From positions 62,001 through 126,000 of the forward strand of contig NZ_CP026304.1 of NCBI RefSeq assembly GCF_003054555.1: a stretch of 64,000 nt of DNA. Direction: 5' to 3'. How positions within the stretch are numbered: the first letter of the stretch is position 1; each line of letters starts with the position of its first letter. This DNA is from Streptomyces lunaelactis. Lineage in GTDB: Bacteria > Actinomycetota > Actinomycetes > Streptomycetales > Streptomycetaceae. Made by a program: the position numbers and the translations under genes. A model generated the notes under the pieces. It saw nothing but the letters and a program-made list of their open reading frames with translations, was not told the DNA's origin and searched no databases. Below, piece after piece: positions 53,657 through 62,610 of the stretch.

Positions 53657-54048
53657 AACTCGGACCAGCCCGTCACGTGCTCGAAACAGCTTATGGTGTT
53701 GCGCCCCGCCACGCCGTCGACGCCTCCCGCGCACCAGGAGAAGTCGCGCTGTATTCGCTTGACCCAGTCCCGGGTGCGGGGGCCGTAGATGCCGTCAACG
53801 GTGAGTGGATTGCCGTAGCGCCTGTTGATCTGTCTCTGCAGACCTGCCACGCAGTAGTCATTCATCCCGTACCTGAGGTCGTACTCGGGCACCACGTATT
53901 GCTCACGACCGGGGATGTACGGGTTGTCGTAGGACGTCAGGTAGCAGATACCCGGAGACGCCTCGGCCGCCGGAGCGGTGGCGAGAAGCGAGGCCGCCGC
54001 CAGCACGAACGTCGCACAGGAAGCGGTGATTCGTCGGCTGTGGCTCAT
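53653..54048 (-). CDS. secreted peptidoglycan-binding-like protein
   Basis: 131 residues. Signal peptide MSHSRRITASCATFVLAAAS...AEASPG, then a PG_binding_1-like domain: YCVAGLQRQINRRYGNPLTV, DGIYGPRTRDWVKRIQRDF, VDGVAGRNTISCF. Four cysteines in the mature part may form two disulphides. Convergent with crcB, with a 4-base overlap of the ends. Confidence 0.75.
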   Translation of the reverse strand: MSHSRRITASCATFVLAAASLLATAPAAEASPGICYLTSYDNPYIPGREQYVVPEYDLRYGMNDYCVAGLQRQINRRYGNPLTVDGIYGPRTRDWVKRIQRDFSWCAGGVDGVAGRNTISCFEHVTGWSEF

Positions 54049-54430
54049 CTGCAGTTCTCCACTAATCGTCTTCGGTCGCAGGCGACCGCAGTATGGGACA
54101 GCTTCTCAGGGCGTGGAGAACTTCCAACCGGCCCTGTCTCAGCGCCCGTTGTGACTCACCTGGCCGAGGGTATGGCGGCTGCTCCGACTCGGGCAAGGTG
54201 GCGGCTTCACCAACACGCGATGCATGGACGGTGCCCTCACCGTGGTGAACGGTGGCTGCGCGCCCCGGAGAGCGACGAACCATCAGGGTTTCCCGCGCCC
54301 AAGTGGTCGGCCGGGGGAGGGTACGAGGTCCCCCACGGAGTCCCGGCCGGCAACGAGCTCACCAACACGGTGGTACCCGCGTTCCTTTGTACAGCCGCCG
54401 GGGTTCGGGCGGGGTGGGGTATTGGCCTCC
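54049..54430. other. intergenic part of the insert, no gene supported
   Basis: Upstream of the secreted-protein gene. Plus-strand frames here are not convincing. Confidence 0.4.
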
Positions 54431-54445
54431 ACGGCGGGCGCCCGG
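54431..54445. repeat. 15-bp direct repeat, right copy
   Basis: Identical to 53011-53025; marks the right edge of the segment inserted into zeta. Confidence 0.85.
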
Positions 54446-55123
54446 ATCCGGGCCGACTACCAGGCATGGCAGCAACAGGCTGAGGCGTACGTCCGTGCGC
54501 GGCGCGGCGATCTGGTCATCGAGATCGCACCGGGAAGCGCCGCCCAGTTCCTGTCCAGCGCCGCCGCGTCCCATCAGGCTGGCTACCGGGTCGAGCTCGT
54601 CCTCCTGGGCGTGCGGGCGGCGGACAGCCGTCAGGGCACTGCCGCCCACTACGCCGAGGTGAGCCGGAAAGGTCTCCCGGCCCGGTTCACCACCGCTTCC
54701 GGTCACGACGTGTGCTTCCGCGCGGTCGCCGACGCGGCCGTGGCTGCTGAGCATGGCTCGCTGGTCGATTCCGTGGTGGTCATGCGGAGGGATGGGACCG
54801 CGGTCTACCGCAGCGAGCGCAGCGCCGACGGGCAGTGGGAGCGTCCGGTCGGCGCCGCTCAGGCCTTGGTGGACGAGCAGCAGCGACCGTACACGCCGCA
54901 GGAGGCCGCTCAGTTCTTCGCCGTCCAGAGGCAGCTGCGTTCGGCGTTGCCGCAGTACCGGACCGAGTTGATGGAGATCGCACAGCTGGCCCGGCCGCTG
55001 ATGCCCATGCAACTGCAGCCGCGCCCGCTTGCCCGTCCCGCAGCGCTGGCGTCGCTGCCCCTCCCGGTGCAGCGACCGGCATCCGGCTATTGCCCAGTGA
55101 GCTCCCTGAAACGCGCGTCGTAG
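54446..55123 (+). pseudogene. zeta toxin, 3' part
   Basis: Continues IRADYQAWQQQAEAYVRARR, IEIAPGSAAQFLSSAAASHQ, GYRVELVLLGVRAADSRQGTA, LPARFTTASGHDVCFRAVAD, VVVMRRDGTAVYRSE, and a long C-terminal helical/proline-rich tail. Together with 52648-53025 it gives a protein of about 350 residues. Without the insert it would be a normal actinomycete zeta toxin. It cannot be expressed from its own start as far as can be seen. Its 3' end overlaps the convergent gene at 55087. Confidence 0.8.
54527..54744 (+). repeat. zeta segment duplicated in inverse orientation
   Basis: Partner of 53025-53242; this is the copy in native zeta context. Confidence 0.85.
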
Positions 55124-55392
55124 TCGGCCGCGATCCGGGACACCTCCTCGGGGCCGGCGTCCTCCAGCGCCCGCTTGTCGGCGGCGCACGCCTGCCGCTC
55201 CGCCTGCAGCCGCTCCAGACGGTCCTCGTCGGGTACGGGTGCCCTGCGCTCCTTCAGGATCTGCTCGTTGTACCAGGCGAGCACCCGTCCCACGGTTTCG
55301 AGCGCGCCCTCGTAGCTGGCTTCTTGGGGCCCGCCCCGGTCTGCGGGCGTCGGTTCGGGGGAGGCGCCTGCGGGGTTGTCAGGGGCGTGCAC
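55087..55392 (-). CDS. small hydrophilic hypothetical protein
   Basis: 101 residues. Helical coiled-coil-like WYNEQILKERRAPVPDEDRL and ERQACAADKRALEDAGPEEV. Convergent with the zeta 3' end with a 37-base overlap. Proteins like this are often found beside Streptomyces zeta genes and may act as the antitoxin, but orientation here argues for caution. Confidence 0.5.
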   Translation of the reverse strand: MHAPDNPAGASPEPTPADRGGPQEASYEGALETVGRVLAWYNEQILKERRAPVPDEDRLERLQAERQACAADKRALEDAGPEEVSRIAADYDARFRELTGQ

Positions 55393-55601
55393 GGTAGGAC
55401 CACCTTCGTTGTTGGAACAATCTGGTCATTGTCCGGCGCCCGGAAATGGCCCGGCAACGCGCCCCCGGCTCCCCTGCCGCCGCACTGGTGCGGCAGGCGT
55501 GGCCGGGAATGAGTCAGCGACGGGCTGGGTCGGGGGAAGGTTCGGTAAACCGGCACACTCGGGCGTGTGTTGACGGTCGTTGATCATTTCGGGGGGATGG
55601 C

Positions 55602-56027
55602 GTGACGGGTCGGGATCTGAGGGCGCTGTTCAGCTCGAACGACCGCGGGCTCACTGCGGAAGAGGCGTTCACCAACCGGCAGGCGCAGAGGCAAGCCGTC
55701 GCGGGCACATTGACGGAACACCTGCGGCACGTCGCCGACCCAGCTTTCGACGTCGAGGACCTCGAAGCACCGCGGCGCAACGTGATCGTCTTCCACGGTG
55801 TCGGCGGCATCGGCAAGACGACACTGTCCCGCAAGGTCGAGGCCACCCTTGCCAACAGCGAACAACGGCCCACCCAGTGGGCCCAGCCCACCTGGCCCAG
55901 CGAACGGCTCCTGCCGGTGCGGATCGACCTCGCCCGCTCTGCGGGAACGGATTTCGAACATGTCGTGCTGACGATCCGGCTCGCGCTGGCCGAGCTGGGT
56001 CGGCCGCTTCCCGCGTTCGACGTGGCG
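55602..56027 (+). pseudogene. NB-ARC/AAA-type ATPase, N-terminal fragment
   Basis: Starts MTGRDLRALFSSNDRGL, has TEHLRHVADPAFDVEDL and IVFHGVGGIGKTTLSRKVEA (Walker A). The later domains of these large signal-transduction ATPases are missing: at 56028 the sequence switches to an ISAs1-like end and the frame stops at 56093. Confidence 0.7.
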
Positions 56028-56197
56028 AGAGCGGGCGGGATCGGTGACGATGCGTCGGCAGGCACGGTCTTCCACTCGGATCACGGGGCGTAGAGAACTC
56101 CATGATCTTGGGAGCCCGTGCCTGTCACGTTCCCAGATGGCCGCCGAGTTGGCGGATCGTCACGAACTGGACCTCCTGCAACTACGCCGAAGCCCTG
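56028..56197 (-). repeat. 170-bp ISAs1-like end, left copy
   Basis: Reverse complement of 60624-60793 with about four differences. On the minus strand the transposase start MPADASSPIPPA reads from 56065 and is cut after about a dozen codons. Confidence 0.8.
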
Positions 56198-56552
56198 GGA
56201 CAGGAAGGGCGCCGCCTGGCGGAAGTGGCTGCGGATGTGAGCGACGGTCTTCGGGGGATAAATTGAAGGTTCTGGCAGACCTTTCCGGCGTCGAGTTCAT
56301 GCACGGCCAGGACATCCGGAAGTCCGCTTCATGACCGGACTGGACAAGCACCGGGCGCACCTGAGGCTGGAGCGCGCCGGGTTACCCGTCCCGGACACTA
56401 TCCTGCTCGACCTCCGCAGCTCTGCGGCCGCGGCTGCCGCGCTCGCTGAATGGGGGTCGAACTCTGCTCAAGCCGCGACGCGGATCCTTCGGGCAGGGCG
56501 TCCTGCAGCCCCCTCACGCCCCGTCTGCAGTCCTCGCTGCAGATCCTCATGA
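56198..56552 (+). pseudogene. gene remnants, one ATP-grasp-like
   Basis: 56331 onward reads MTGLDKHRAHLRLERAGLPV and PDTILLD, the start of an ATP-grasp domain (TDKxxxHxxLxxAGLPVP), then degenerates. Just before, VEFMHGQDIRKSA is read in another frame. No intact gene. Confidence 0.45.
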
Positions 56553-56712
56553 CCGACTGGGATTCAGGACGCAGCGGGACACTCGGACGCCGTTCGGTGC
56601 GCCGGTGAACCGGTGAAATTCGGGGCGCCACCGCCAGTCGTACGGCCAGTCGTACGTCCGTCCGTGGTGGAAGGCTCCACCATCGAGTCACCAGAGACGG
56701 GATGGAGAACCA

Positions 56713-58431
56713 ATGGCGCTGGACCAGCATGAAGCCGCAGCGGCCGAGCCGGTGACCAACAGGCGCATCAGCGCCGGCGTCAGGCTCATGGGCTGGCTGA
56801 CGACCACGGACCACAAGGTCATCGGCAATCTCTACATGGTCACCGCGTTCGGGTTCTTCCTGCTGGGCGGGGTGATGGCCATGGTCATGCGAGCGGAGCT
56901 GGCCCGGCCCGGCATGCAGGTCGTCAGCGCCGAACAGTACAACCAGTTGTTCACCATCCACGGCACCGTCATGATGCTGCTGTTCGCCACGCCAATGTTC
57001 GGCGGCTTCGCGAACGCCATCATGCCGCTGCAGATCGGCGCGCCCGACGTTGCCTTCCCACGACTCAACGCGCTCACCTACTGGCTCTTCCTCTTCGGCG
57101 GAATCATCGTGGTGTCCGGATTCGTCGTCCCGGGCGGCGCGGCCCACTTCGGCTGGTTCGCCTACGCCCCGCTGAACAGCGCGGTCTTCTCGCCCGGCGC
57201 CGGCGGAGACCTGTGGACCATGGGCCTGGTGCTGTCCGGGATCAGTACAACCCTGGCATCGGTCAACTTCATCGCCACGATCGTCTGTCTGCGCGCCCCG
57301 GGAATGACCATGTTCCGGCTGCCGATCTTCACTTGGAATATTCTCTTCACCTCGATCCTCGCGCTGCTCGCGTTCCCAGTGCTCGCCGCCGCGCTGCTCG
57401 CCCTCGAAGCCGACCGGAAGTTCGGGTCCCATATCTACGACTCCGCCAACGGCGGCGCGCTGCTGTGGCAGCACATGTTCTGGTTCTTCGGCCACCCCGA
57501 GGTCTATATCGTCGCGTTGCCGTTCTTCGGAGTGGTGAGTGAGATCATTCCTACGTTCAGCCGAAAGCCCATGTTCGGGTATTTCGGCATGGTCATGGCC
57601 ACGATCGCCATCACCATGCTCTCAGCGGTCGTCTGGGCCCATCACATGTTCGCGACGGGAGCCGTCCTCCTGCCGTTCTTTGCCGCCATGTCGTTCATCA
57701 TCGCCGTGCCCACGGGGGTAAAGTTCTTCAACTGGATCGGCACCATGTGGCACGGCAGTATCTCCTTCGAGACACCCATGCTCTGGGCGGTGGGCTTCCT
57801 CGTCACGTTTCTCCTAGGCGGCCTCAGCGGGGTGCTGATCGCCTCGCCCCCGCTGGACTTCCACCTCACCGACTCGTACTTCATCGTCGCCCACCTCCAT
57901 TACGTACTCTTCGGAACGGTGGTCTTCGCGATGTTCGGCGGGTTCTATTTCTGGTGGCCCAAGTGGACGGGACGCATGCTCGACGAACGCCTCGGGCGTA
58001 TCCACTTCTGGACCTTGTTCTTCGGCTTTCAGACGACCTTCCTGGTCCAACACTGGCTGGGGCAGTCCGGAATGCCTCGCCGCTATGCCGACTATCTCGC
58101 GGCGGACGGCTTCACCCTCCTCAATACGATCTCGTCCATCGGCTCCTTTCTGCTGGGCCTGTCGACACTGCCATTCCTGTACAACGTGTGGCGCACCAGC
58201 CGTTACGCACCGAAAGTCGAGGCGAACGATCCCTGGGGGTTCGGCCGCTCCTTGGAGTGGGCGACCTCCTGTCCACCCCCAAGGCACAATTTCCTTACTC
58301 TGCCCCGGGTACGTTCCGACTCGCCGGCCTTCGACCTGAACCACCCGGAGACACTGGAGAAGGAGAAACCGAGCCTCGGCCGAGGCGGGTCCCCAACCAC
58401 TCCGGGCACTCCAGAGGAGACGGGCGAATGA
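56713..58431 (+). CDS. ctaD: cytochrome c oxidase subunit I
   Basis: 572 residues, ATG. Twelve membrane helices. [30 protein letters not shown] (low-spin heme His), [19 protein letters not shown] (Cu_B His and cross-linked Tyr), WAHHMFATG (Cu_B His pair), [19 protein letters not shown] (heme a3 and heme a His). All ligands are present, so it can assemble an active site. A charged C-terminal tail of about 50 residues follows the last helix. Coupled to ctaF by ATGA. Subunits II and III are not in the window, so it must use those encoded elsewhere or serve as an alternative subunit I. Confidence 0.93.
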   Translation: MALDQHEAAAAEPVTNRRISAGVRLMGWLTTTDHKVIGNLYMVTAFGFFLLGGVMAMVMRAELARPGMQVVSAEQYNQLFTIHGTVMMLLFATPMFGGFANAIMPLQIGAPDVAFPRLNALTYWLFLFGGIIVVSGFVVPGGAAHFGWFAYAPLNSAVFSPGAGGDLWTMGLVLSGISTTLASVNFIATIVCLRAPGMTMFRLPIFTWNILFTSILALLAFPVLAAALLALEADRKFGSHIYDSANGGALLWQHMFWFFGHPEVYIVALPFFGVVSEIIPTFSRKPMFGYFGMVMATIAITMLSAVVWAHHMFATGAVLLPFFAAMSFIIAVPTGVKFFNWIGTMWHGSISFETPMLWAVGFLVTFLLGGLSGVLIASPPLDFHLTDSYFIVAHLHYVLFGTVVFAMFGGFYFWWPKWTGRMLDERLGRIHFWTLFFGFQTTFLVQHWLGQSGMPRRYADYLAADGFTLLNTISSIGSFLLGLSTLPFLYNVWRTSRYAPKVEANDPWGFGRSLEWATSCPPPRHNFLTLPRVRSDSPAFDLNHPETLEKEKPSLGRGGSPTTPGTPEETGE

Positions 58432-58817
58432 AGACCGAGGCCATCCTCTTCGCCGGAGTCGCGGGATTCTTTCTCGTGACCGATGTTCTCTACGCCGTGT
58501 GGTCCAAGGATCCAGCCGGTACGGCGGCCCTCACCGTCTCGTTCCTCATGGCGTTGCTGGTTACGTTCTTCTTCGCCACCAACTACCGGAGGAAGGGACT
58601 GCGCCCCGAGGACCGCGGGGACGGGGAAATCCATGAGCGATCCGGTCCGGTGGACTTCTTCCCTCCGCACAGCGCCTGGCCGGTGCTGACCGCCGCGGGG
58701 TCGGCCCTGGCGGCCCTCGGGGTGGTGTTCGGTCTGTGGCTCTTCCTGATCGGCCTGGGCGTGCTGCTGGCGGGGGTGTTCGGACTGGTCCTCCAGTACG
58801 CCCGTCCGCAGGGCTGA
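58428..58817 (+). CDS. ctaF: cytochrome c oxidase subunit IV (actinobacterial)
   Basis: 129 residues. Four membrane helices ([78 protein letters not shown]) and the conserved [11 protein letters not shown] loop between helices 2 and 3. Starts inside the ctaD stop. Characteristic small subunit of actinobacterial aa3 oxidase. Confidence 0.9.
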   Translation: MKTEAILFAGVAGFFLVTDVLYAVWSKDPAGTAALTVSFLMALLVTFFFATNYRRKGLRPEDRGDGEIHERSGPVDFFPPHSAWPVLTAAGSALAALGVVFGLWLFLIGLGVLLAGVFGLVLQYARPQG

Positions 58818-58828
58818 GGGGCGGCTCT

Positions 58829-60469
58829 TCAGTCCTGGCGCTCGCCGGCCGGCTCCGGCGGCGCGCTCCGTTCCGCGATCAGAGACCGTTGCTCTTCCGT
58901 GGCGGGCAGCTCCACGATGTCCCCGTAGTACCAGCCGCTCAGCACGGTCCTCAGCCGTCGCCGACGCGAGATCGGGCCCTCCACGGGGAGCTCCAGGGGC
59001 GTCGGCACATCACGCATCAGCAGGCGGTAGCGGGCCGTCGGGCTCAGGCCGCGGTGGCCTTCCGAGAGGGCGCCGTACGCCGACTGGGTCACCTGACCGG
59101 TTTCCTCGCCCTCGGTCAGCCGGCGGCGGTCCCGCATCTGAAGGGCCAGGCAGAGGCGCTTGGTCACCGCGAAGGCCAGGAGCGGGGCGACGATCAGCGC
59201 GATTCTGAGGATCCAGGTCATGGCCTCGATCGAAATCCGGAAGGAGAACGCGACGACGTCATCGCCGCCGGCGACCAGGAGAACGGCGTAGAAGACGATG
59301 GCCGCCACGCCGAGCCCCGTACGGGTCGACCGGTTGCGCGGCCGGTCGCACAGATGGTGTTCCCTGCGATCGCCCGTCACCCACTTCTCGAAGAAGGGAT
59401 AGAGGAACAGCACCGTGAAGACGACGCCGGGCAGCACGATCGCCGGAATGAACACATTCCACATGATGGTGTGGCCCGCGATATTGGTCTCCCACGGCGG
59501 CATCAGCCGGAGCGCGCCCTCCAGGAACCCGACATACCAGTCCGGCTGTGCGTTACCGGAGACCAGGTCGGCGCGGTAGGGGCCGTAGTTCCATACGGGA
59601 TTGATCTGGGCGAGCGCGCCCAGCAAGGTCAGTACGCCGAACACCGCAAAGAAGAAACCGGTGGTCTTGGCGGTGAACTGAGGGAAGGCCGGCGAACCGA
59701 CGGCATTCTTGTTGATCTTCCCCTGGGCCGCCCAGTGGGTGTGTTTGAGATAGACCACCAGGATGAGGTGAGCGGTGATCAGCGCCACCATCAGGCCGGG
59801 CACGAGCAGGACATGCACGATGTACAGACGCGGGATGACGACATTGCCCGGGAACTCTCCTCCGAACACGAACAGCTCCAGGTACGTTCCGACGACCGGG
59901 ATCGACCCCATGATGGTGGCAGCCGTCCTCAGGCCCGTACCGGACAGCAGGTCGTCGGGCAGCGAGTAGCCTGCGAATCCTTCGAGGAGCGCGAGCACGA
60001 ACAGTGTGACGCCCACGATCCAATTGGCCTCCCGCGGTTTGCGGAAGGCGCCGGTGAAGAAGATCCGCAGCATATGGACGGCAATCGCGGCGAGGAACAC
60101 CAGTGCCGCCCAGTGGTGGATCTGACGGATCAGCAAGCCTCCTCGCACGGCGAAGCTGATGTTGAGGGTGGTGGCGTACGCCTGGGTCATCCTCTCGCCC
60201 TGAAGGGGCACATAGGAACCGGTATAGACGCTCTCCATCATGCTCGGGTCGAAGAACAGGGTGAGATACACGCCGGTTAGGAGCAGCACCACAAAGGAGT
60301 AAAGGGCGATCTCGCCGAGGAGAAAGGACCAGTGGTCGGGAAAGGCTTTGCGCAACAACTGCCTGGCCAGCTCGCTGACAGGCAGCCGCCCGTCCGCCGC
60401 ACGGTATCCACTGGCCGCCGCCTGCCCGGCCCGGGCCTTCAGCTGCGCCTTACTCCTCCGAAAAGGCAT
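58829..60469 (-). CDS. qcrB: cytochrome bc1 complex cytochrome b subunit
   Basis: 546 residues from the ATG that gives MPFRRSKAQLK. Conserved heme helices: QIHHWAALVFLAAIAVHMLRIFFTGAF (two His), then IVHVLLVPGLMVALITAHLILVVYLKH (two His), PDWYVGFLEGALRLMPPW (PEWY-like quinol site with D in place of E), and the C-terminal extension typical of actinobacteria. Convergent with ctaF, 11 bases apart. qcrA and qcrC are not nearby, so it is an accessory copy. Confidence 0.92.
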   Translation of the reverse strand: MPFRRSKAQLKARAGQAAASGYRAADGRLPVSELARQLLRKAFPDHWSFLLGEIALYSFVVLLLTGVYLTLFFDPSMMESVYTGSYVPLQGERMTQAYATTLNISFAVRGGLLIRQIHHWAALVFLAAIAVHMLRIFFTGAFRKPREANWIVGVTLFVLALLEGFAGYSLPDDLLSGTGLRTAATIMGSIPVVGTYLELFVFGGEFPGNVVIPRLYIVHVLLVPGLMVALITAHLILVVYLKHTHWAAQGKINKNAVGSPAFPQFTAKTTGFFFAVFGVLTLLGALAQINPVWNYGPYRADLVSGNAQPDWYVGFLEGALRLMPPWETNIAGHTIMWNVFIPAIVLPGVVFTVLFLYPFFEKWVTGDRREHHLCDRPRNRSTRTGLGVAAIVFYAVLLVAGGDDVVAFSFRISIEAMTWILRIALIVAPLLAFAVTKRLCLALQMRDRRRLTEGEETGQVTQSAYGALSEGHRGLSPTARYRLLMRDVPTPLELPVEGPISRRRRLRTVLSGWYYGDIVELPATEEQRSLIAERSAPPEPAGERQD

Positions 60470-60623
60470 GCACCACTCTCCCGTCGATTCGCCTTCCACC
60501 ACCCGCACTGCACCCTCATTGTGCCGGTTCGCCCTTTATCGGTAACGCCTTGCTCGAAGGGAGTACGCAAAATCGCGGTATCTACCCCTGATCGGCCGAC
60601 TCAACCCTGGCGTGCGGGTGGGG

Positions 60624-60793
60624 CAGGGCGTCGGCGTAGTTGCAGGAGGTCCAGTTCGTGACGATCCGCCAACTCGCCGGCCATCTGGGAACGTGACAGG
60701 CACGGGCTCCCGAGATCATGGAGTTCTCTACGCCCCGTGATCCGAGTGGAAGACCGTGCCTGCCGACGCATCGTCACCGATCCCGCCCGCTCT
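60624..60793 (+). repeat. 170-bp ISAs1-like end, right copy
   Basis: Inverse of 56028-56197. Here the transposase start at GTG 60756 is retained. Confidence 0.8.
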
Positions 60794-60884
60794 TGACCAA
60801 CTCCGCGATCGTCCACGGCTCGCACTCGCAGAAGTGCCGGGCCTGCTGGAGCGGCTGGCCGAGGTGCCCGACCCGCGTGATCCG
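60756..60884 (+). pseudogene. ISAs1-family transposase, N-terminal fragment
   Basis: MPADASSPIPPALDQLRDRP then VPGLLERLAEVPDPRDPRG, the invariant start of ISAs1 (H repeat-associated) transposases. It is cut after about 43 codons, where beta-galactosidase sequence begins in another frame. Confidence 0.7.
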
Positions 60885-61710
60885 CGCGGAGAAGTTCACC
60901 GCCTTCCGCGAGGTCATAGCGAAGTACGCGCCAGTGCCTGCAGAACCCGTGCCCGGCCGTGCCGCGAAGTTGGCGCTGCCCGCGGTCCCGTTGACCGAGA
61001 GCGCCTCCCTGCTCGCGTGCGCTCCCGCACTGGGTGTCGCCGTCGCGTCCGAGCGGCCGTTGACGATGGAAGAGCTCAAGCAGGACTTCGGCTTCGTCCT
61101 GTACGAGACCGCCCTGCCGGCCGCCGGCCCCGTCCTGCTGGAACTGGAGCAGGTCCGCGACCGCGCCCAGGTCTTCCTCGACGGCCAGCCCGTCGGGGTT
61201 CTGGAGCGAGAGAACCACGAGCGGGCCATCGCCTTCACCGTGCCCCGCGCGGGCACCGTCCTCAGCCTGCTCGTGGAGAACCAGGGACGCGTCAACTACG
61301 GGCCCGGCATCCACGACCGCAAGGGCCTGCCCGGCAAGGTCCTGCTGGACGGCACGGAACTCACCGGGTGGACCAGTCGGCCCCTGCCTCTGACCTCCCT
61401 CGCGGGGCTCCCGTTCGCCGCCACCACGACGACACCGACGGGGCCCGCCTTCCACCGCGGCACCTTCGACGTCACCGAGACAGCCGACACCTTCCTCCAC
61501 CTCAGGAGCTGGACGAAGGGCAACGCCTGGGTCAACGGCTTCCACCTCGGCCGCTACTGGTCCCGCGGCCCCCAGCGGTCCCTGTACGTCCCCGCGCCGG
61601 TCCTGCGCCCGGGCACCAACGAGATCGTCCTGCTCGAACTGCACGCCGCCCACCGGACCCGCACCGTCGACCTGCGGGATACACCGGACCTCGGTCCCAC
61701 CGAGGAGTAG
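60885..61710 (+). pseudogene. GH35 beta-galactosidase, C-terminal fragment
   Basis: KFTAFREVIAKYAPVP, MEELKQDFGFVLYETALP, GVLERENHERAIAFTVP, LLVENQGRVNYGPGIHDRKG, FHRGTFDVTETADTFLHLRS, NGFHLGRYWSRGPQRSLYVPAPVLRPGTN-type ending: the jelly-roll domains of family-35 galactosidases. The catalytic TIM barrel (about 300 residues) is missing. Confidence 0.8.
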
Positions 61711-61712
61711 AG

Positions 61713-61741
61713 GGGCCGGGAAATGAGTACCTCATCGGCCC
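61713..61741 (+). terminator. hairpin after the GH35 fragment
   Basis: GGGCCG...ATGAG-TAC-CTCAT...CGGCCC, a composite stem with a 3-base bulge, two bases past the stop. Confidence 0.65.
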
Positions 61742-61901
61742 GGCGCCGGACGTGTCTCGCCCGATCCCGCGCAGGGCGGCCCCCAGCGCCCCTACGAACC
61801 GGACGTCCGGGCCCGCCTACCATCGATGCCCTGTCCATGACGGTCCACCGAGGACGGCGCTGGCCGAGGCGCTCCACTCGTCTACAACGTCGTAGGGGGC
61901 C

Positions 61902-62040
61902 TTGAACGGGCACGCGGTTGTCGACGACATGGTGCGGGAGACGATGCTTCGGGCGCTGGACGGGCTTACCGGGCTGGAAGACCCGGCGCGATTCCCGGCC
62001 GTGTCCGCTACTGAGGTGATCCCCGTGGTGTGGACACACC
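61902..62040 (+). pseudogene. sigma-factor-like fragment cut by IS3
   Basis: HAVVDDMVRETMLRALDGLT and GLEDPARF resemble region 2 of ECF sigma factors (DAEDVVQETFLRALR...). The frame then enters the IS3 end. No start visible; a scrap only. Confidence 0.4.
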
Positions 62041-62080
62041 TGACAATGGATCTTGATGGTCCAGGAAGGTGTAGATCTAC

Positions 62081-62389
62081 GTGGCAAGGCCCTCGAAGTA
62101 CAGTCCGGAGTTCCGGTCCGACGCGATCGCGTTGTGGCGGGCTTCGGCCGGCAGGCGGACGTTCAAGGACGTCGCGGCCGATCTGAACGTCAACCCGGAA
62201 ACGCTCCGTACCTGGGTGCGTGACGCCGACGGCCGCCCGGCCTCCGCCGCCGCGTCGCAGGGCACTGAGGGCGCGCTGGCCCGGCTGCGCGTGGAGAATG
62301 CCCGACTGGCCAAGGCGGAGAAGGAATGGCAGCTGGAACGCGAGATCCTGCGCCGGGGAGCGGCGTATTTCGCCCGGGAGATGAAGTGA
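62081..62389 (+). CDS. IS3-family transposase OrfA
   Basis: 102 residues from GTG 62081. ARPSKYSPEFRSDAIALWRA, TFKDVAADLNVNPETLRTWVRDAD (helix-turn-helix), then a coiled coil LARLRVENARLAKAEKEWQ and LEREILRRGAAYFAREMK. Complete, but without a functional OrfB. Confidence 0.85.
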   Translation: MARPSKYSPEFRSDAIALWRASAGRRTFKDVAADLNVNPETLRTWVRDADGRPASAAASQGTEGALARLRVENARLAKAEKEWQLEREILRRGAAYFAREMK

Positions 62390-62600
62390 AGGCCGCCGCT
62401 TGGGACTTCATCTCCGCCCACGCCGAGAGGTTCGGCATCAAGCGAATATGCCGGGTACTGGAAGTCTCCCGCTCGGGCTACTACCGGTGGATTGCCGGCG
62501 CCGGCGCGCGGAACGAGCGGCAGGCCGCGGAGGACGCCCTGGTCGAGGAGATCCGCGGGATCCACACCGAACACCGCGGGAACTACGGATACGCGAAGTC
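62386..62600 (+). pseudogene. IS3-family OrfB, N-terminal fragment
   Basis: GTG 62386 overlaps the orfA stop. FISAHAERFGIKRICRVLEV, SRSGYYRWIAG, IRGIHTEHRGNYGYAK is the HTH_21 region; the integrase core with the DDE residues is missing. Confidence 0.8.
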
Positions 62601-62610
62601 ACAGTTTCGC

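Larger units (their letters stand above)
62029..62600 (+). mobile_element. IS3-family element, truncated
   Basis: The left end is near 62029 (TGGACACACCTGACAATGG); orfA is complete, orfB is cut at about 62600 where sigma-factor sequence begins. Not related closely to the IS3 at 19836-21166. Confidence 0.75.

Noticed and set aside
60718-61710. Fusion protein of transposase and beta-galactosidase
   Set aside because: The ISAs1 start at 60756 and the galactosidase fragment are in different frames, so no fusion would be made.
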